Source of the DNA: Bimastos eiseni
Taxonomy: Eukaryota; Annelida; Clitellata; Crassiclitellata; Lumbricidae
Direction: 5' to 3'
Assembly: GCA_959347315.1 (NCBI GenBank)
Contig: OY365808.1
Coordinates: forward strand, 7,538,947 to 7,602,946
DNA: 64,000 nt
How positions within the stretch are numbered: position 1 is the stretch's first letter; the number at the start of each line of letters is the position of its first letter. A model generated the notes under the pieces. The model saw nothing but the letters and a program-made list of their open reading frames with translations, ran no database searches and had not been told where the DNA came from. A program made the translations under genes and the position numbers. Below, piece after piece: positions 11,970-23,600 of this stretch.

Positions 11970-12040
<71 letters not shown>
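11970..12040. repeat. (TA)n microsatellite
   Basis: This is an uninterrupted TA run of about 35 units. The tyrosine-isoleucine open frames on both strands here are composition artefacts. DNA from 12041 to 12432 holds no gene I can support. Confidence 0.95.
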
Positions 12041-12043
<3 letters not shown>

Positions 12044-12432
12044 GCATATGTATATAGGCCTACGAGAAGGAACGCTAAGCCTACAGCGACAGACAAGGAA
12101 GAAAACGAACACATATTTAAAGAGACAGACAAGACTATGCACCGGATGATAAGACTAAACATGTATGTATGAGAGTATGTATTAGAGAGTAACGTGGGGA
12201 AACAATGAGTCAATATAGGCTACCCACCCGTGCACCCCATCAGGTCTGTCCTCGACCCCATTCCAATACCAAAGAAACTAAAGAACAATATAAAAATACT
12301 CATACGTGTTGAACCATTCTGTTTAAGTCTTAAACATAGAATACTTAACTGAAGTTGAAAATAATGTCGAATATTCGATTATTTCAATTACAAATATTAT
12401 TTACAACTGTGTACAGATTTGGATTAGTTTAA

Positions 12433-13087
12433 TGTATGTACGTACGTATGTATTTATGTATGTATGTATGTATGTATTTATGTATGTATGTATGTATGTA
12501 TGTATGTATGTATGTATATATGTATGTATGTATGTATTTATGTATGTATGTATATATGTATGTATGTATGTATGTATGTAAGTACGTATGTACATACGTA
12601 TGTATGCATGTATATATGTATGTATGTATGTATTTATGTATGTATGTATATATGTATGTATGTATGTATGTATGTAAGTACTATGTACATACGTATGTAT
12701 GTATGTATATATGTATGCATGTATGTATTTATGTATGTATGTATATATGTATGTATGTATGTATGTATGTAAGTACGTATGTACATACGTATGTATGCAT
12801 GTATATATGTATATATGTATGTATGTATTTATGTATATATGTATGTATGTATGTTTTTATGTATGTATGTATGTATGTATGTATACATATATATGTGTGC
12901 ATGTATGTATGTACGTACGTACACCTGTATGTATGTATGTATGTATGTAAGTACGTATGTACATACGTATGTATGTATGTATGTATGCATGTATATATGT
13001 ATGTATGTATGTATTTATGTATGTATGTATATATGTATGTATGGAGATATGTATGTATGGAGATATGTATGTATTTATGTATGCATG

Positions 13088-13146
<59 letters not shown>

Positions 13147-13258
13147 GTACGTCGTATGTACGTACGTATGTATGCATGTATATATGTATGTATGTATGTA
13201 TGTGTGTATGTATGTATGCATGCATGTATGCATGTATGTATATATGTATGACATTGTA
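12433..13258. repeat. GTAT tetranucleotide satellite with higher-order units
   Basis: About 0.8 kb consists of GTAT/TGTA repeats with scattered variants (TTTA, TATA, GCAT). A marker block, AAGTACGTATGTACATACG, recurs near 12580, 12675 (three bases shorter), 12770, 12949 and, altered, 13144. The spacings are about 95, 95, 179 and 195 bp, so a roughly 95-bp higher-order unit has itself been duplicated. Intact markers contain the perfect 18-bp palindrome TACGTATGTACATACGTA. Long open frames of Met-Tyr-Val-Cys on one strand and Thr-Tyr-Ile-His on the other arise because the 4-bp unit lacks stops in several frames; they are not genes. Confidence 0.95.
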
Positions 13259-13698
13259 TGTATTCACGCATTAACTATTCAGTATCTCAAACACTTAGGT
13301 CTACTATTGCACCTTATAACTATTTTACGTGACAAAAGCGATTCAGCATTGTGTAAAACTGCATGTCGAAGTCATAAAATAAAGTCTGATGCCACATTTC
13401 TTGAAAATTCTTGTTGTTGAGTCAGTAAGTAAGGAAACAACAAAGCAAGTCGGTAGGACGGACATATGGACAGACGAACGAAGAGAGACACATACAGACG
13501 GCTAGAGACCTATGTAGAAATGATGTGCTTCATCAAAGCTTGTGTAGGCAACATCAATTAGCCACAAAACAATTTAGATGATATATTCGGTAACGATTAG
13601 AATATTTGATAGTGCAGAGTAATTATTATTAATTACGAAGGTTAATTTCTCGATAATAATGCCTTGAATACCAACCTGGGTGCTGAAAATCCGCATTG

Positions 13699-13777
13699 TC
13701 AGTCAGTCAGTCAGTCAGTCAGTCAGTCAGTCAGTCAGTCAGTCAGTCAGTCAGTCAGTCAGTCAGTCAGTCAGTCA

Positions 13778-13840
<63 letters not shown>

Positions 13841-13905
13841 AGTCTGTCTGTCAGTCTGTCTGTCAGTCTGTCTGTCAGTCTGTCAGTCTGTCTATCTTTC
13901 TGTCA
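13699..13905. repeat. CAGT/CTGT tetranucleotide array
   Basis: An almost pure CAGT run (to about 13796) shifts into CTGT and mixed CAGT/CTGT copies. Related CAGT/GAGT/GGTC remnants continue to about 14122. The Ser-Gln-Ser-Val open frames in this block are repeat artefacts. Confidence 0.95.
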
Positions 13906-14122
13906 GTCCGTCAATCAATCGTTCCTTCGTTTAATCGTCCAGACTCATTGAGTGAGTTAGATATATTCAGTCAGTCAGTCACAGTCAGTCAAGTCAGTTA
14001 GTCGCTCAATCGGTCGGTTGGTCGGTCGGTGTCAGTCGGTTAGTTTCATATACATAAACAGTCAGTGAGTCAGTCTGTGAGTGAGTGAGTGAGCGAGTGA
14101 GTGAGTCAGTCAGTCAGTCAAT

Positions 14123-16577
14123 AATCAAGCAAATATAACCAATATTTTTTATTAATCTTTCTGAAGTATTATTAATCGGGCTGGATATTCGAGTTTGCGT
14201 GGGAACCTGGGTGACGTTTATGGTTATTATGAGCATTGTTTGCTTAATGATGAACTTTTAATTGTTCGTAACAAGTCTAATAGCATCATTAACAAACTAA
14301 GTATAAACATCGAGTTCCCCATGTGGAAGTTTAGTAGGTGGCCAGAAACACGATCTAAACTCTTCTCTAAAGAGCCTCCCCTACCACGGCCCGACCTATA
14401 ATCGCGTGGTTTGGTATTTCATACCTAGGTAATTCTCTCTTGGGCGCAGAATCGGTTAAAAAGTAGGGGCGGATATTGACAGGACACATGGGAGGACAGA
14501 CACCTGCAAATACCGTAACATACCTTGAAAACCAGTCAGACAAAGGAAACAACTGAGCTGTAGATCGACCACAGATGTCGTTGCGAAGGCATTCGTGGCA
14601 TAGATGATAATTAGTTTGGTTAGAGAGGCCACGTATAGAGACTGATAATAAGAGATTAGTCAACAGAGATGAACGAAGGAAACGATGGGACAAGACGGAA
14701 AACTTCCAAGGCAATATTCTGACCTGCTGGTAAAGAGCTAAATGCATATATTTCGTGGCTATGGTAAGAGCAATGAGTCGACATTGCTGTGGAGTAGCTA
14801 GGATTTAACCAGAAGGTGCGTAAATCGAAACAGAAAAGAATCTATACAAAGGTGTATCTATAATTATAGAGAGATATCCGGAGGCATAGCATGTTAGATA
14901 ATCACGGACTCAACTTTCTCGATATAGTTGTCTCTTATTTTAACAGGTTCACAGATTTACGTGTAAGGTTTAAATAATCCACATTAGCAATGTTTCATTC
15001 TAATATTTATAAATAAGAGAAGCAGGTTACTTATAGACTATGCTATTTTACCAATTCCTATTCTTAATTTAGAAATTCCTCTCCATCATTTGGGTCTTGG
15101 TGTTTTTCGTTGTAGCCTTTATTTATTCCAAACCGAACACTAACCTCATTAGCACTTAATAACATAGTTCTATGTCTTAGTGACTGTGAGCCATAACCAA
15201 TGTTGACGTGTTGTCGGCGTCAGTCAATTTTGAGCGTAAACAAGTTTTAAGCATTTTCATATCTGAAAAGGTACATGTGTGTAACTGAGTTGCCGTTGTT
15301 AGGCGTATATACAGGTAGTAATAACGTTAAAAATAAGGTAATGAAATAGTTTTATTGTCTGGATATATTATATAAGAATCTAACCCACGCATTGTAAAAG
15401 GATTGTATAGACTTATTAGGCTTGCACTATAGCATACACATACATGTATCAAAATTATTATAACACAAAGAAATGTAATTTTCGGGCTTGTATAACATTT
15501 TTACTTTCTACTTCAGGTTTTCTCCCACTGGTCTTAGACTCTTAGTGTTTCTGGCTGTCAACTAAATATAACAACTAAATATAACTGAAGATTAATCTAT
15601 TCATAAAACTATCTCATACGATTGCATTTACGAGTGTAGGCCTATCCTATGCAATTACTGAACATCTATTAGATTATAAAGGCAATAAAATCCTTGTAGG
15701 ATACAAAGGCAATGCTAATGGCAAAGAAATTACACGTTTTTAATGTCACCATATATGAGTAAACGGCCACTTCGACGTAACCATAACCAACCATTAACTC
15801 TTGTTGACTGCCTCCAAAGCAATAATTGCATAAACTAGTACATATCAGAGGATGATCAATAAGCTATATATGGAGATATAAATCAAATCGTAAGGATATA
15901 ACGATGTCCGCTAACCAAAAATACAATTAGCAGGCAGGATTAGGCCTACACGACAGTAACTTTGTTACTTAACCTGTCAGTGCTGTCAGTTTCTTTCCTT
16001 AGAATATTTCGATAACAGAAGATTTCAACACCTTAAAATGTCGATCTTCTTATGTCTGAGCAACAAATTTGACATTTCACGCAAATCTACGTAGATAGCA
16101 AATCGAATGAAGAAATTCTTCAACAAAACAGCGAAAGTCCCATGCACGATTGCACGAATGTTGCACCGTGACAATATTTTACGTCATCATTAGTGTTTGT
16201 TTAACAGATGACGTCATCGGTTAGTATCCAATCACTGCACCGATGTAGATCACGTGCATTTTGTATCCAATTACTTTTCAGTCTCTATTCCACTCTTCTG
16301 GATGACTGCTCTGTCGCTCTTCCAACGACGTTAATGAATTCGGTAAACAGGTTCGCATGATTTAGGTCTACATTGTGTACATGTAGGTCTATAGGAAGTT
16401 AATTTATTCTAAATAACGAACAATTAATTATATCCCAACATCATCGAGATACTTGCCCGGAAAATTAACGAAGTCTTTGAATGTGCAATAATTGTGCATC
16501 ATGATTTACTAAAAATGTGGGTTGCAAAATTAATACTGTTTTTGCAAGCTCGACTACAGCATGCGAATAGGGCGTCG
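14123..16577. other. Non-coding, no gene supported
   Basis: A 126-codon open frame on the minus strand (14367-14747) has no family features I can identify and no flanking splice logic. A TGACGTCA CRE-type octamer lies at about 16209-16216. Two TAGGCCTA octamers occur near 15640 and 15945. I see nothing else. Confidence 0.5.
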
Positions 16578-17169
16578 CGTCAATTGATCCCCCGTCAGTT
16601 GATTCCCCGTCAGTTGATTCCCCGTCAGTTGATTCCCCGTCAGTTGATTCCCCGTCAGTTTATCCCCTTCAGTTGATCCCCCGTCATTTGGTCCCCTAGT
16701 CAATTGATCCCCACATCAATTGATCCCCTGCCTATTCGTCCTAAATGAATCTCTAGGCTGCGCGTCACAGACTTGTAGCTGATACTGTTAGTAAACAATA
16801 GATTGAGTTTACAGATTTGCTACATAAAATTACAAAATAACAAATTAATGTCCAGGATTCGTGTCACTCGGCGCTGTAACCGATTACGGCTATCGGATAT
16901 TCTTTTTTAGATGCGTATCTCAGAGCAATGGCTCATTTATCCCATGCATAGACGCTTATGCTTAGGACTTGATCCCCCGTATGCTGATATTACGTATCTC
17001 AATTACGCTTTTCAGTTTTTTTTCTTTTTAACATTTCGTGCTCTTTTACATCGTTCTTTTAATAAACGGAAAAGGTCGCAAGTGGAGCGTGAATGTTGTA
17101 TCAATTGGGCTGGATTCAATAGGCAGGGGATCAATTGACGGGGATCAACTGACGGGGGATCAAAAGACG
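16578..17169. mobile_element. Inverted-repeat element with expanded GTTGATCCCC arms
   Basis: The left arm begins CGTCAATTGATCCCC and has expanded into at least five perfect copies of the 15-mer CAGTTGATTCCCCGT (16595-16665), then degenerate copies to about 16730. The inner left boundary is TCAATTGATCCCCTGCCTATT-like. The right arm (17117-17169), read on the minus strand, has the same order: TTGATCCCCCGTCAGTTGA, GTCAATTGATCCCC, then TGCCTATT. This fits a small non-autonomous DNA element whose terminal motif was tandemly amplified on one side. Target duplications were not identified and the superfamily is unknown. Confidence 0.55.
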
Positions 17170-17451
17170 TAGAACCTGCGAATAGGGGTGTTCAGCACCA
17201 TGGGTATTCGCCTATAGGCCGAAATGAGGGAGTGATAGATAGTTCTGAATCAAAACAGAGGAAATTGGTTTCAAGTCACAATCCAGAGATCATCGATAGG
17301 TGGCGACGCTGCTCGAATGAAATCAACTGCGACTTAAACAACAGAACCCATTGTTTCGAAGGCGGTGGATGGAAACAGATGGAACCCAGGGTGGGCTGTT
17401 TTTTGCCTCATGTATGACAACATGTCCAGATCTAGTTGAATTTTCTGTGTG

Positions 17452-17461
17452 AGCGAGGCAG

Positions 17462-17492
<31 letters not shown>

Positions 17493-17499
17493 CCTCGCT
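17452..17499. repeat. (TA)n run inside a perfect inverted repeat
   Basis: A TA run (17462-17489) sits exactly between AGCGAGGCA (17452-17460) and its reverse complement TGCCTCGCT (17491-17499). The unit can therefore form a hairpin or cruciform about 48 bp long. Confidence 0.85.
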
Positions 17500-17664
17500 G
17501 TTAACCAAATTAGCAATATCTGGCATTCCGCATGGCTTCTTGCTATCTAAACGCAGTAAACCCCTTGGATATGCCCTACTGTCCGTAGAGAATGTTCTAA
17601 TTGTTCAAAGAGTCTTTTGATAATAAATAAATAATATTTTTTAACTACATGTATAATAGGATGT

Positions 17665-17735
17665 GAGGGGGATGGTGTAGCGATATGTTTTGTGCCATAT
17701 GACCTGTGGGTAACAGGTTCGTATTAATCTCAGAC
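17665..17735 (+). repeat. tRNA-derived SINE head
   Basis: The segment has an A-box-like GATGGTGTAGCGATATG near 17671 and a B-box-like AACAGGTTCGTATT near 17713, spaced as in a tRNA gene. It cannot fold as a complete tRNA and has no clean acceptor stem, so a polymerase III SINE remnant is more likely than a functional tRNA. The body may extend to about 17815. Confidence 0.6.
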
Positions 17736-17865
17736 CACCGCGTATAGCGACCGTCATCAATGATTGTCTACATGAAGGAAGGCAAAGAGAATTATAATTC
17801 TCTTACCTCACTCATCTCAACCCAGAGTGGCATATTCGCCATTGGACCTGCATTCTGACAGATAA

Positions 17866-18015
17866 CTCATCATCATCATCATCGTCATCATAATCGTCAT
17901 CATAATCGTCATCATAATCGTCGTCGTCATCATCATCATCATCATCATCATCATCGTCATCGTCATCGTCATCGTCGTCGTCGTCGTCGTCGCCACCGTC
18001 ACCGCCACCGTCATC
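17866..18015. repeat. CAT/CGT trinucleotide array
   Basis: Runs of CAT and CGT triplets intermix over 150 bp. Poly-Met and poly-Thr open frames on the minus strand come only from the triplet repeat. Confidence 0.9.
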
Positions 18016-20626
18016 ATATCAATAGGCTATAGTGTCACGCGCATATATTTATCCATGTTATTGAATTAATTAAAATAAATTAGACGCTCAGAGTACAAGA
18101 TTTTCAAGCCCTGAATAAGTGCATTTTTTGATGAAAATTTTAGCCTCTTTGCAACATATTATGTGTTTCATGGGTTAGAGAATGAGTATTGCATTGCTTT
18201 GTATACCATAATAGGTCAGCAGGTCACCAATTATAGTCGGATATCATTTCTACATAAATAAATTATAGGCCAAATTATAACACGATCGCGTGTTTTTTTC
18301 TTTGACATGAGAGATGCGTTACCATAGGCCTACATTTATTACACCGTTTACACGTCATCAGAGTTCTATGGGCACTCCCTCGGGGTTACTCGCGAATTTC
18401 CGACACCCGAATACAATTAAACGTTTCTTGGAAATGCAATCTCTCCAATCTTACGTTGTATCAAGTTCTACACTCTAGAGCATGCGTGGACACGATCTAC
18501 TGAAAGCCTTTAGCCCGTTATCTTGGCTGAAGAGGAGAGACAGACGTGCGACGTTTGATGAGGAATGGAGGTCACAGCTATTGACAGCAGACCTTTTGTC
18601 CCTCTGGCAAGGGTCAAGACGAGCAGGAGCGGACAATAAAACGACATTTTGGTGAAATATTAATGCTTGCCAAGGCTTTTCCAACAGTAACTGGCTTCAT
18701 ATGAATGATAATGCGTCGATGGATGAGGGCTTCCTATCGACGCTAGAGGTCACTATCGGTCCATGGCAAGTAGATGATGCATCACTATGAACCGCACTCT
18801 CAGCTAGGCTGATCGGTAAGCAAGGACAAAAAATGAAAGCTGACCGATATGGAGAGACGCAGGCCTATCGTATCGACGAGATCAAAAACGGTCGTTCAAA
18901 CCGTTTAAGGAAGATTGGCATTCATGGCATAGACTATTCGTTTTATTCATAACACAGTCCGACAAGAACGTAGCCTAGACATTCCAGCACGAGATACTAC
19001 ATTTTAATGAAGGGTCAATATTCTTGAAGTCAAAGGGGGTTTCTTTTGAGATAGCAAAGCTCATTTTGAGGGGAAGAGGCTTTGTGGACAATGGTTTTAA
19101 TATGTGGAAGGATGAAGAGCTTATAATATCCCCAAATTTCAGACGATTGCAATGAGCGTGTGCTTGCTAGCTGTTGTATTTCCCATGTCTGAGGCTGGTT
19201 TCATGGTGTTCCTGGTTGTTTAAATTTCTCCAAAGTGGGTCGTCACTGGTCAGTGAGTGTCTCATCAATTTGAGATGTACGACATCAGACTGAGAGATAA
19301 GTTGCCGACCAGCATGTCAACTTAGGATTCCGAGGCAGTGCTATAAAGTGGTCGCGACATCACCGGTCGGTCTAGATGTTGTGTCGAGTGTGATATATGC
19401 ATGGTGTTTGCGTCGGCTATAGCTAGTATCGGTTACAGCGGTGATACTTTAATTGTGTGAGGCATTGTGCACTAAGCAACAGGTAGTGAAATCATGTACA
19501 ATATGCAGGAGATGGTACGATAAAAATTTATCATTATGCTGTTGTTGAAATGAAATCTTGACGCTGTATTCATGCATTCAGGGGTCTAAATGTAGGGAAG
19601 ACAGGACGTCGATGTTCCCCTCAATAACTTCATATTGAGGAGATGAAAGATGCTTATACCCCGATAGGTCGTAAAATCCATTAATATTTCATGAATATTA
19701 TAAATGTATACAGTGTTTCCACTGCTAATATTTTTTGCTATATCCATGGGTTTCGAATTCGACATTTTTTTCCGACCCGCCCCTCAAAAAATTTTTTTTA
19801 CTATACCTGTCCCTCAAACCCAGGAACAAATTATTAAAGCTCCGCCTATGGGCAAAGCCGTGTCATGACATGTATGAGTTCAATATTAGGCTCTGCGAAA
19901 ACGTTGTGGATCGAAATTGGCTTGGGCAAGTGACCCGACCCACCAGGATCTGGACCCGATCAGAGTCGACCCGCAGAATTGACAGATAGTCGTGACCTGA
20001 ATCGACCCAATTCTGACCTACCTGACGTAACCTGGCCAGTGTCGACTCGAGCCGTTGACAGCTCTGAGTGGTGATTGCGTGATGGAGGTTTAAATTCGAA
20101 TTTTATTGAAATTCGACTCCTGCAATGTAATGCAGATCTTCGAAAATTCTCAGCGCAATAAGCAGATCAGCTAAGTCCTAAAACACAAGCGCTAGGCCTA
20201 TACCGAATCAAGTCCGCAATAGCCACGTTCCACGTTTCGTCCAGATGTAAGATAAAAATCACTATTGATCATCCGTTCATACGATGCATGCTTGTGATCG
20301 TAGAACGAGGTGTCAGCTTAAAATCAATAACGAAGGTTATTATATTATTCAGAATGGTTCACGTTAGACAGAAATAATTGAATAGTGATTGCAATAAAAA
20401 TCCTCGGCATTATAGTCACCATACTATCTTTAGTCTATGGCTACATCCTTTGTATATTATCTGACCTACAGTGCTGTCTTACCGACTGCTGTTGAATTTT
20501 TTTGGGCGATAAAAGCGCTGATTATGAAAATGTTTGTTGCTCCGTGTTATACGATTGCGCTGAGAACTGAAATTGTTGGATGACTATACTTGAATGAATT
20601 ACATCTAGATCAAGTGACAGTTGAAT
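18016..20626. other. Non-coding region upstream of INTS2
   Basis: No exon is supported. The segment just before 20627 should hold the INTS2 promoter and 5' UTR, but I see no clear TATA box. TAGGCCTA octamers near 18326 and 20192 are the last before a 20-kb gap in that motif. Confidence 0.5.
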
Positions 20627-23600
20627 ATGCCAACTACAAAGCCGCCCGTTTTGCCGGAGACTTTTGCGTCAATTGCGAATGTAGACATCGACCGACTGTC
20701 GGAGTTGCCTGAGTGGGCCCTGCGTCCGATACTGCCATGTCTGGTTCGAATGTCACTCTGTGCTCCTTTGGACACGAGCGCCAGGTGGACCTTAGACAGG
20801 AAGAAGATCCTCAAATGCCTTTCGGGAATCGAAGTTGTGAACAGTTTGGTTGGCCTGTTGTCGATCGACTTTCACGAGCTGGAGCAAGATGCCAGAAAAG
20901 AACAACAGCTCAGGTTGGGTCCTTGTAAGACTAGTGACATCCAGGCAAAACAAGTTTAAGCGCAGACAGTCGCTCGTTTAGTTATCTAGATTCGAGAAAT
21001 CGATTTTTTTACATAAATCCGATTTAAAATTGTATTTTATTATCAATATAACAATGTGTAAGTAGTTTTTTAAACAAGTGACTAGCTTAAATAACATGTT
21101 AGACGTCAGACTATAGAAATTGGGTCATATGCTTGAACATGTATGTAGCTGAATATTTGTACAACATCTTCTAAGCACCTTCTAAACTAATACCTGATAA
21201 TATAATTAATGCTAATTGTAATCTCCAAATTTCTAAAGCGCCAATTGAAGGCCAGGCGCAGGGCACCAGTTTATTCACGAGCACTGCATTCAATCAATCG
21301 ATCAAAGAAAATTATTTGGCCAAACAAGACAAAAGTAACAAAGTTCACGTGCAAGAAATGATAATTTAAAAAAAATTTAACAAATTAGCAAAACCAGTGA
21401 TTTAATACATTGGTAAGATGTAATGAAGACCCACTGAAAAAGAGAAAGTGAACTAATAGTAACAAAGACACCCATCAGTACACGAAGTTGACAGGAACAC
21501 GTTCATTAATCCTGGTGCCTTCGTAGGCACGTTTATGTGAAATAACAGTGAAAAGAAAGATGCGCAGGAGACCCAATTAGGATCCTAACGGACCCGCGAG
21601 TTAGGGCCACCCTAGTAATATGGTAGATTCACAAATAAGTAGTGGTCAGTATAGAGATAAAATAAGTAAGAAGTGAGTGTAAATAGAAGAGAGAATAAAT
21701 TTCTATGCTAAGCAAATTAGCAGCAATTCATGAGATTAAGCAAACACAGAACAAGCAATCTTAACTATTCTTAACTAACAGCTAAGTAACAGTAGAATGA
21801 CTAAAATATAAAACAAGATATATAGTAAAGATGAAACAAGAGCATCAGAGGGATTGTCCAAAGGATAATCCTTGGTAGAGCACAGTCCAGTTTCCAAGAG
21901 GTCAGCAGAGACATAATAATTGTGCCGTCGAGGCGTGTGTATGCACTTCTGAGCAAAAGATGTTGGAAGAAGGGCGGTATAAAATTTCGGTAATATGAAT
22001 AAGAGTAAGCTATTAAGGAGTTAGAGTTTATGAAGAACTGCATAAAGCATTGTAGAAAATAACTTTCTTGCAGAATGGCACATCTAATTTCTAAGGGATC
22101 AGAAATTCTGAAATTACTTGACCCAATGATCACCAGATCTGGATATACATTTAATATAGTGGACCAACAGTCTCAGGTAATGTACAACAGTGTCCTTGGT
22201 TGGCAAGCTGCCAATGACCACAAAAAGATGGTCTCAGTGCCCCTAATTGGCCACTTTAAAAGCACACATGTTGCACAAGTTATAGGCTCTTGGATTAAGG
22301 ACAATAGTGTCAACACTAACCCTAATCCTGACCCTAACTGTCCTTTGTGAGGCTTAACCTGACCATTTCTATCCTTCGCAATGATTATCCTGACTCTAAC
22401 AGACCCTCATGACATGATTTAAAAAAGCAAAATTACCGAATTGCAAGGGAAATAGTTCTTTTCCTGATATATATATATAGGAAGGAATAAGCGATAAATG
22501 GGGCCTCATATCAAACGCTCCTATAGGTATATATAGCTCATGTATATTTTGATGTGTGCCAATGACAGCACACAAGGAACCCATACAACTGAGGTACCTG
22601 AGTACTAAATGCTCCTTGAGATCAATACATGATGGGCATTGGTTGAAAGCTAGGCTTTTTATTATTAATGTTGAGGTGACGTGATATGGTGTCGATGGGA
22701 TTTGTACATTATTCTGTATTGTTATGGCCAGGAAATGGGTGATTTGTGTTATCTCAGTATCTCAGTATATGTTTGCTATTTATGCAAATATGTGTATAAT
22801 GTCAGAGTCCGATGGTATGCTAGATTGTGATGTAAAATTGGTTATGTAATTGTGATCTTTGATTATGTTACATTATTAGTTCCAAGCTTGGAGTTGGTCA
22901 GACGGAGAGTTTACTTGTGTCCCAATTGGATCAAGGCATAGCGCTTGAGTTTGAGAGATGCGATGCTGCAAGAAAGCTTCGGCTGTTGCTGTCGGAGATC
23001 CTGTTCATCATGTATCAGGTAGCTTAAGATATTGCAGTTTGTGGGCTTTGATGAACTTGAATAACTGAACATTCTCATTAACCTATCAGGGATTTATGTG
23101 GTGTAAAATATATAGCGGCATTGTTCATTTATGGTAGCATGAAGGATAGAGCAGCCTGTTTAGCTATGCCTGTGGTAGCCATGAGTGTGAATTGTTAGCG
23201 ACTTCATTTTCTTAGACTCAGCATATGTGGGCGACCCTCACCCTCTTATCTTCTCACGGACATTGTATGGTCAGTGTTCTCATTATGGCTGTATTTGGAA
23301 AGGGGTGCCTGCCACTGGAGTAGAAATCTCGAACTTGATTTATGCCCTGACTGGGCAGCTAGCATCTCTCATGGCATTATGAATTCAACTAACCTGTTGA
23401 TTCATTCATTCAATGGCACTTGCAGGTAAAGGCTCGCTTACCTTATTCAGGCTTGCTTACAGTTGCCGTTACATTACTATGAGAGCTGCAATAACATAAG
23501 TATCTGCACTCATTGTATGATGAATATATATAATATTTATATATTGCTGATATATGCCTGTATGTGTGGGACATGGTTGCCTGTTTGGTTGGACCACTCA

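Noticed and set aside
12436..13420. Open frames of over 200 codons on the plus strand (Met-Tyr-Val-Cys repeats) and up to 180 on the minus strand
   Set aside because: They are translations of the GTAT satellite. The 4-bp unit has no stop in several frames, so length carries no evidence of coding.
13664..14001. Ser-Gln-Ser-Val open frames
   Set aside because: They are produced by the CAGT/CTGT tetranucleotide array.
14367..14747. 126-codon minus-strand open frame
   Set aside because: It shows no domain, no signal peptide and no splice context. A frame of this length is expected by chance in 64 kb.
22315..22342. CCCTAA-like run suggesting an interstitial telomere
   Set aside because: Only about three degenerate units are present (CTAACCCTAATCCTGACCC), too few and too imperfect.
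22075..22350. 91-codon open frame in INTS2 intron 1
   Set aside because: It does not align to INTS2 and exons 1 and 2 join in phase without it. I recognise no transposon protein in it, so I left it as unassigned.
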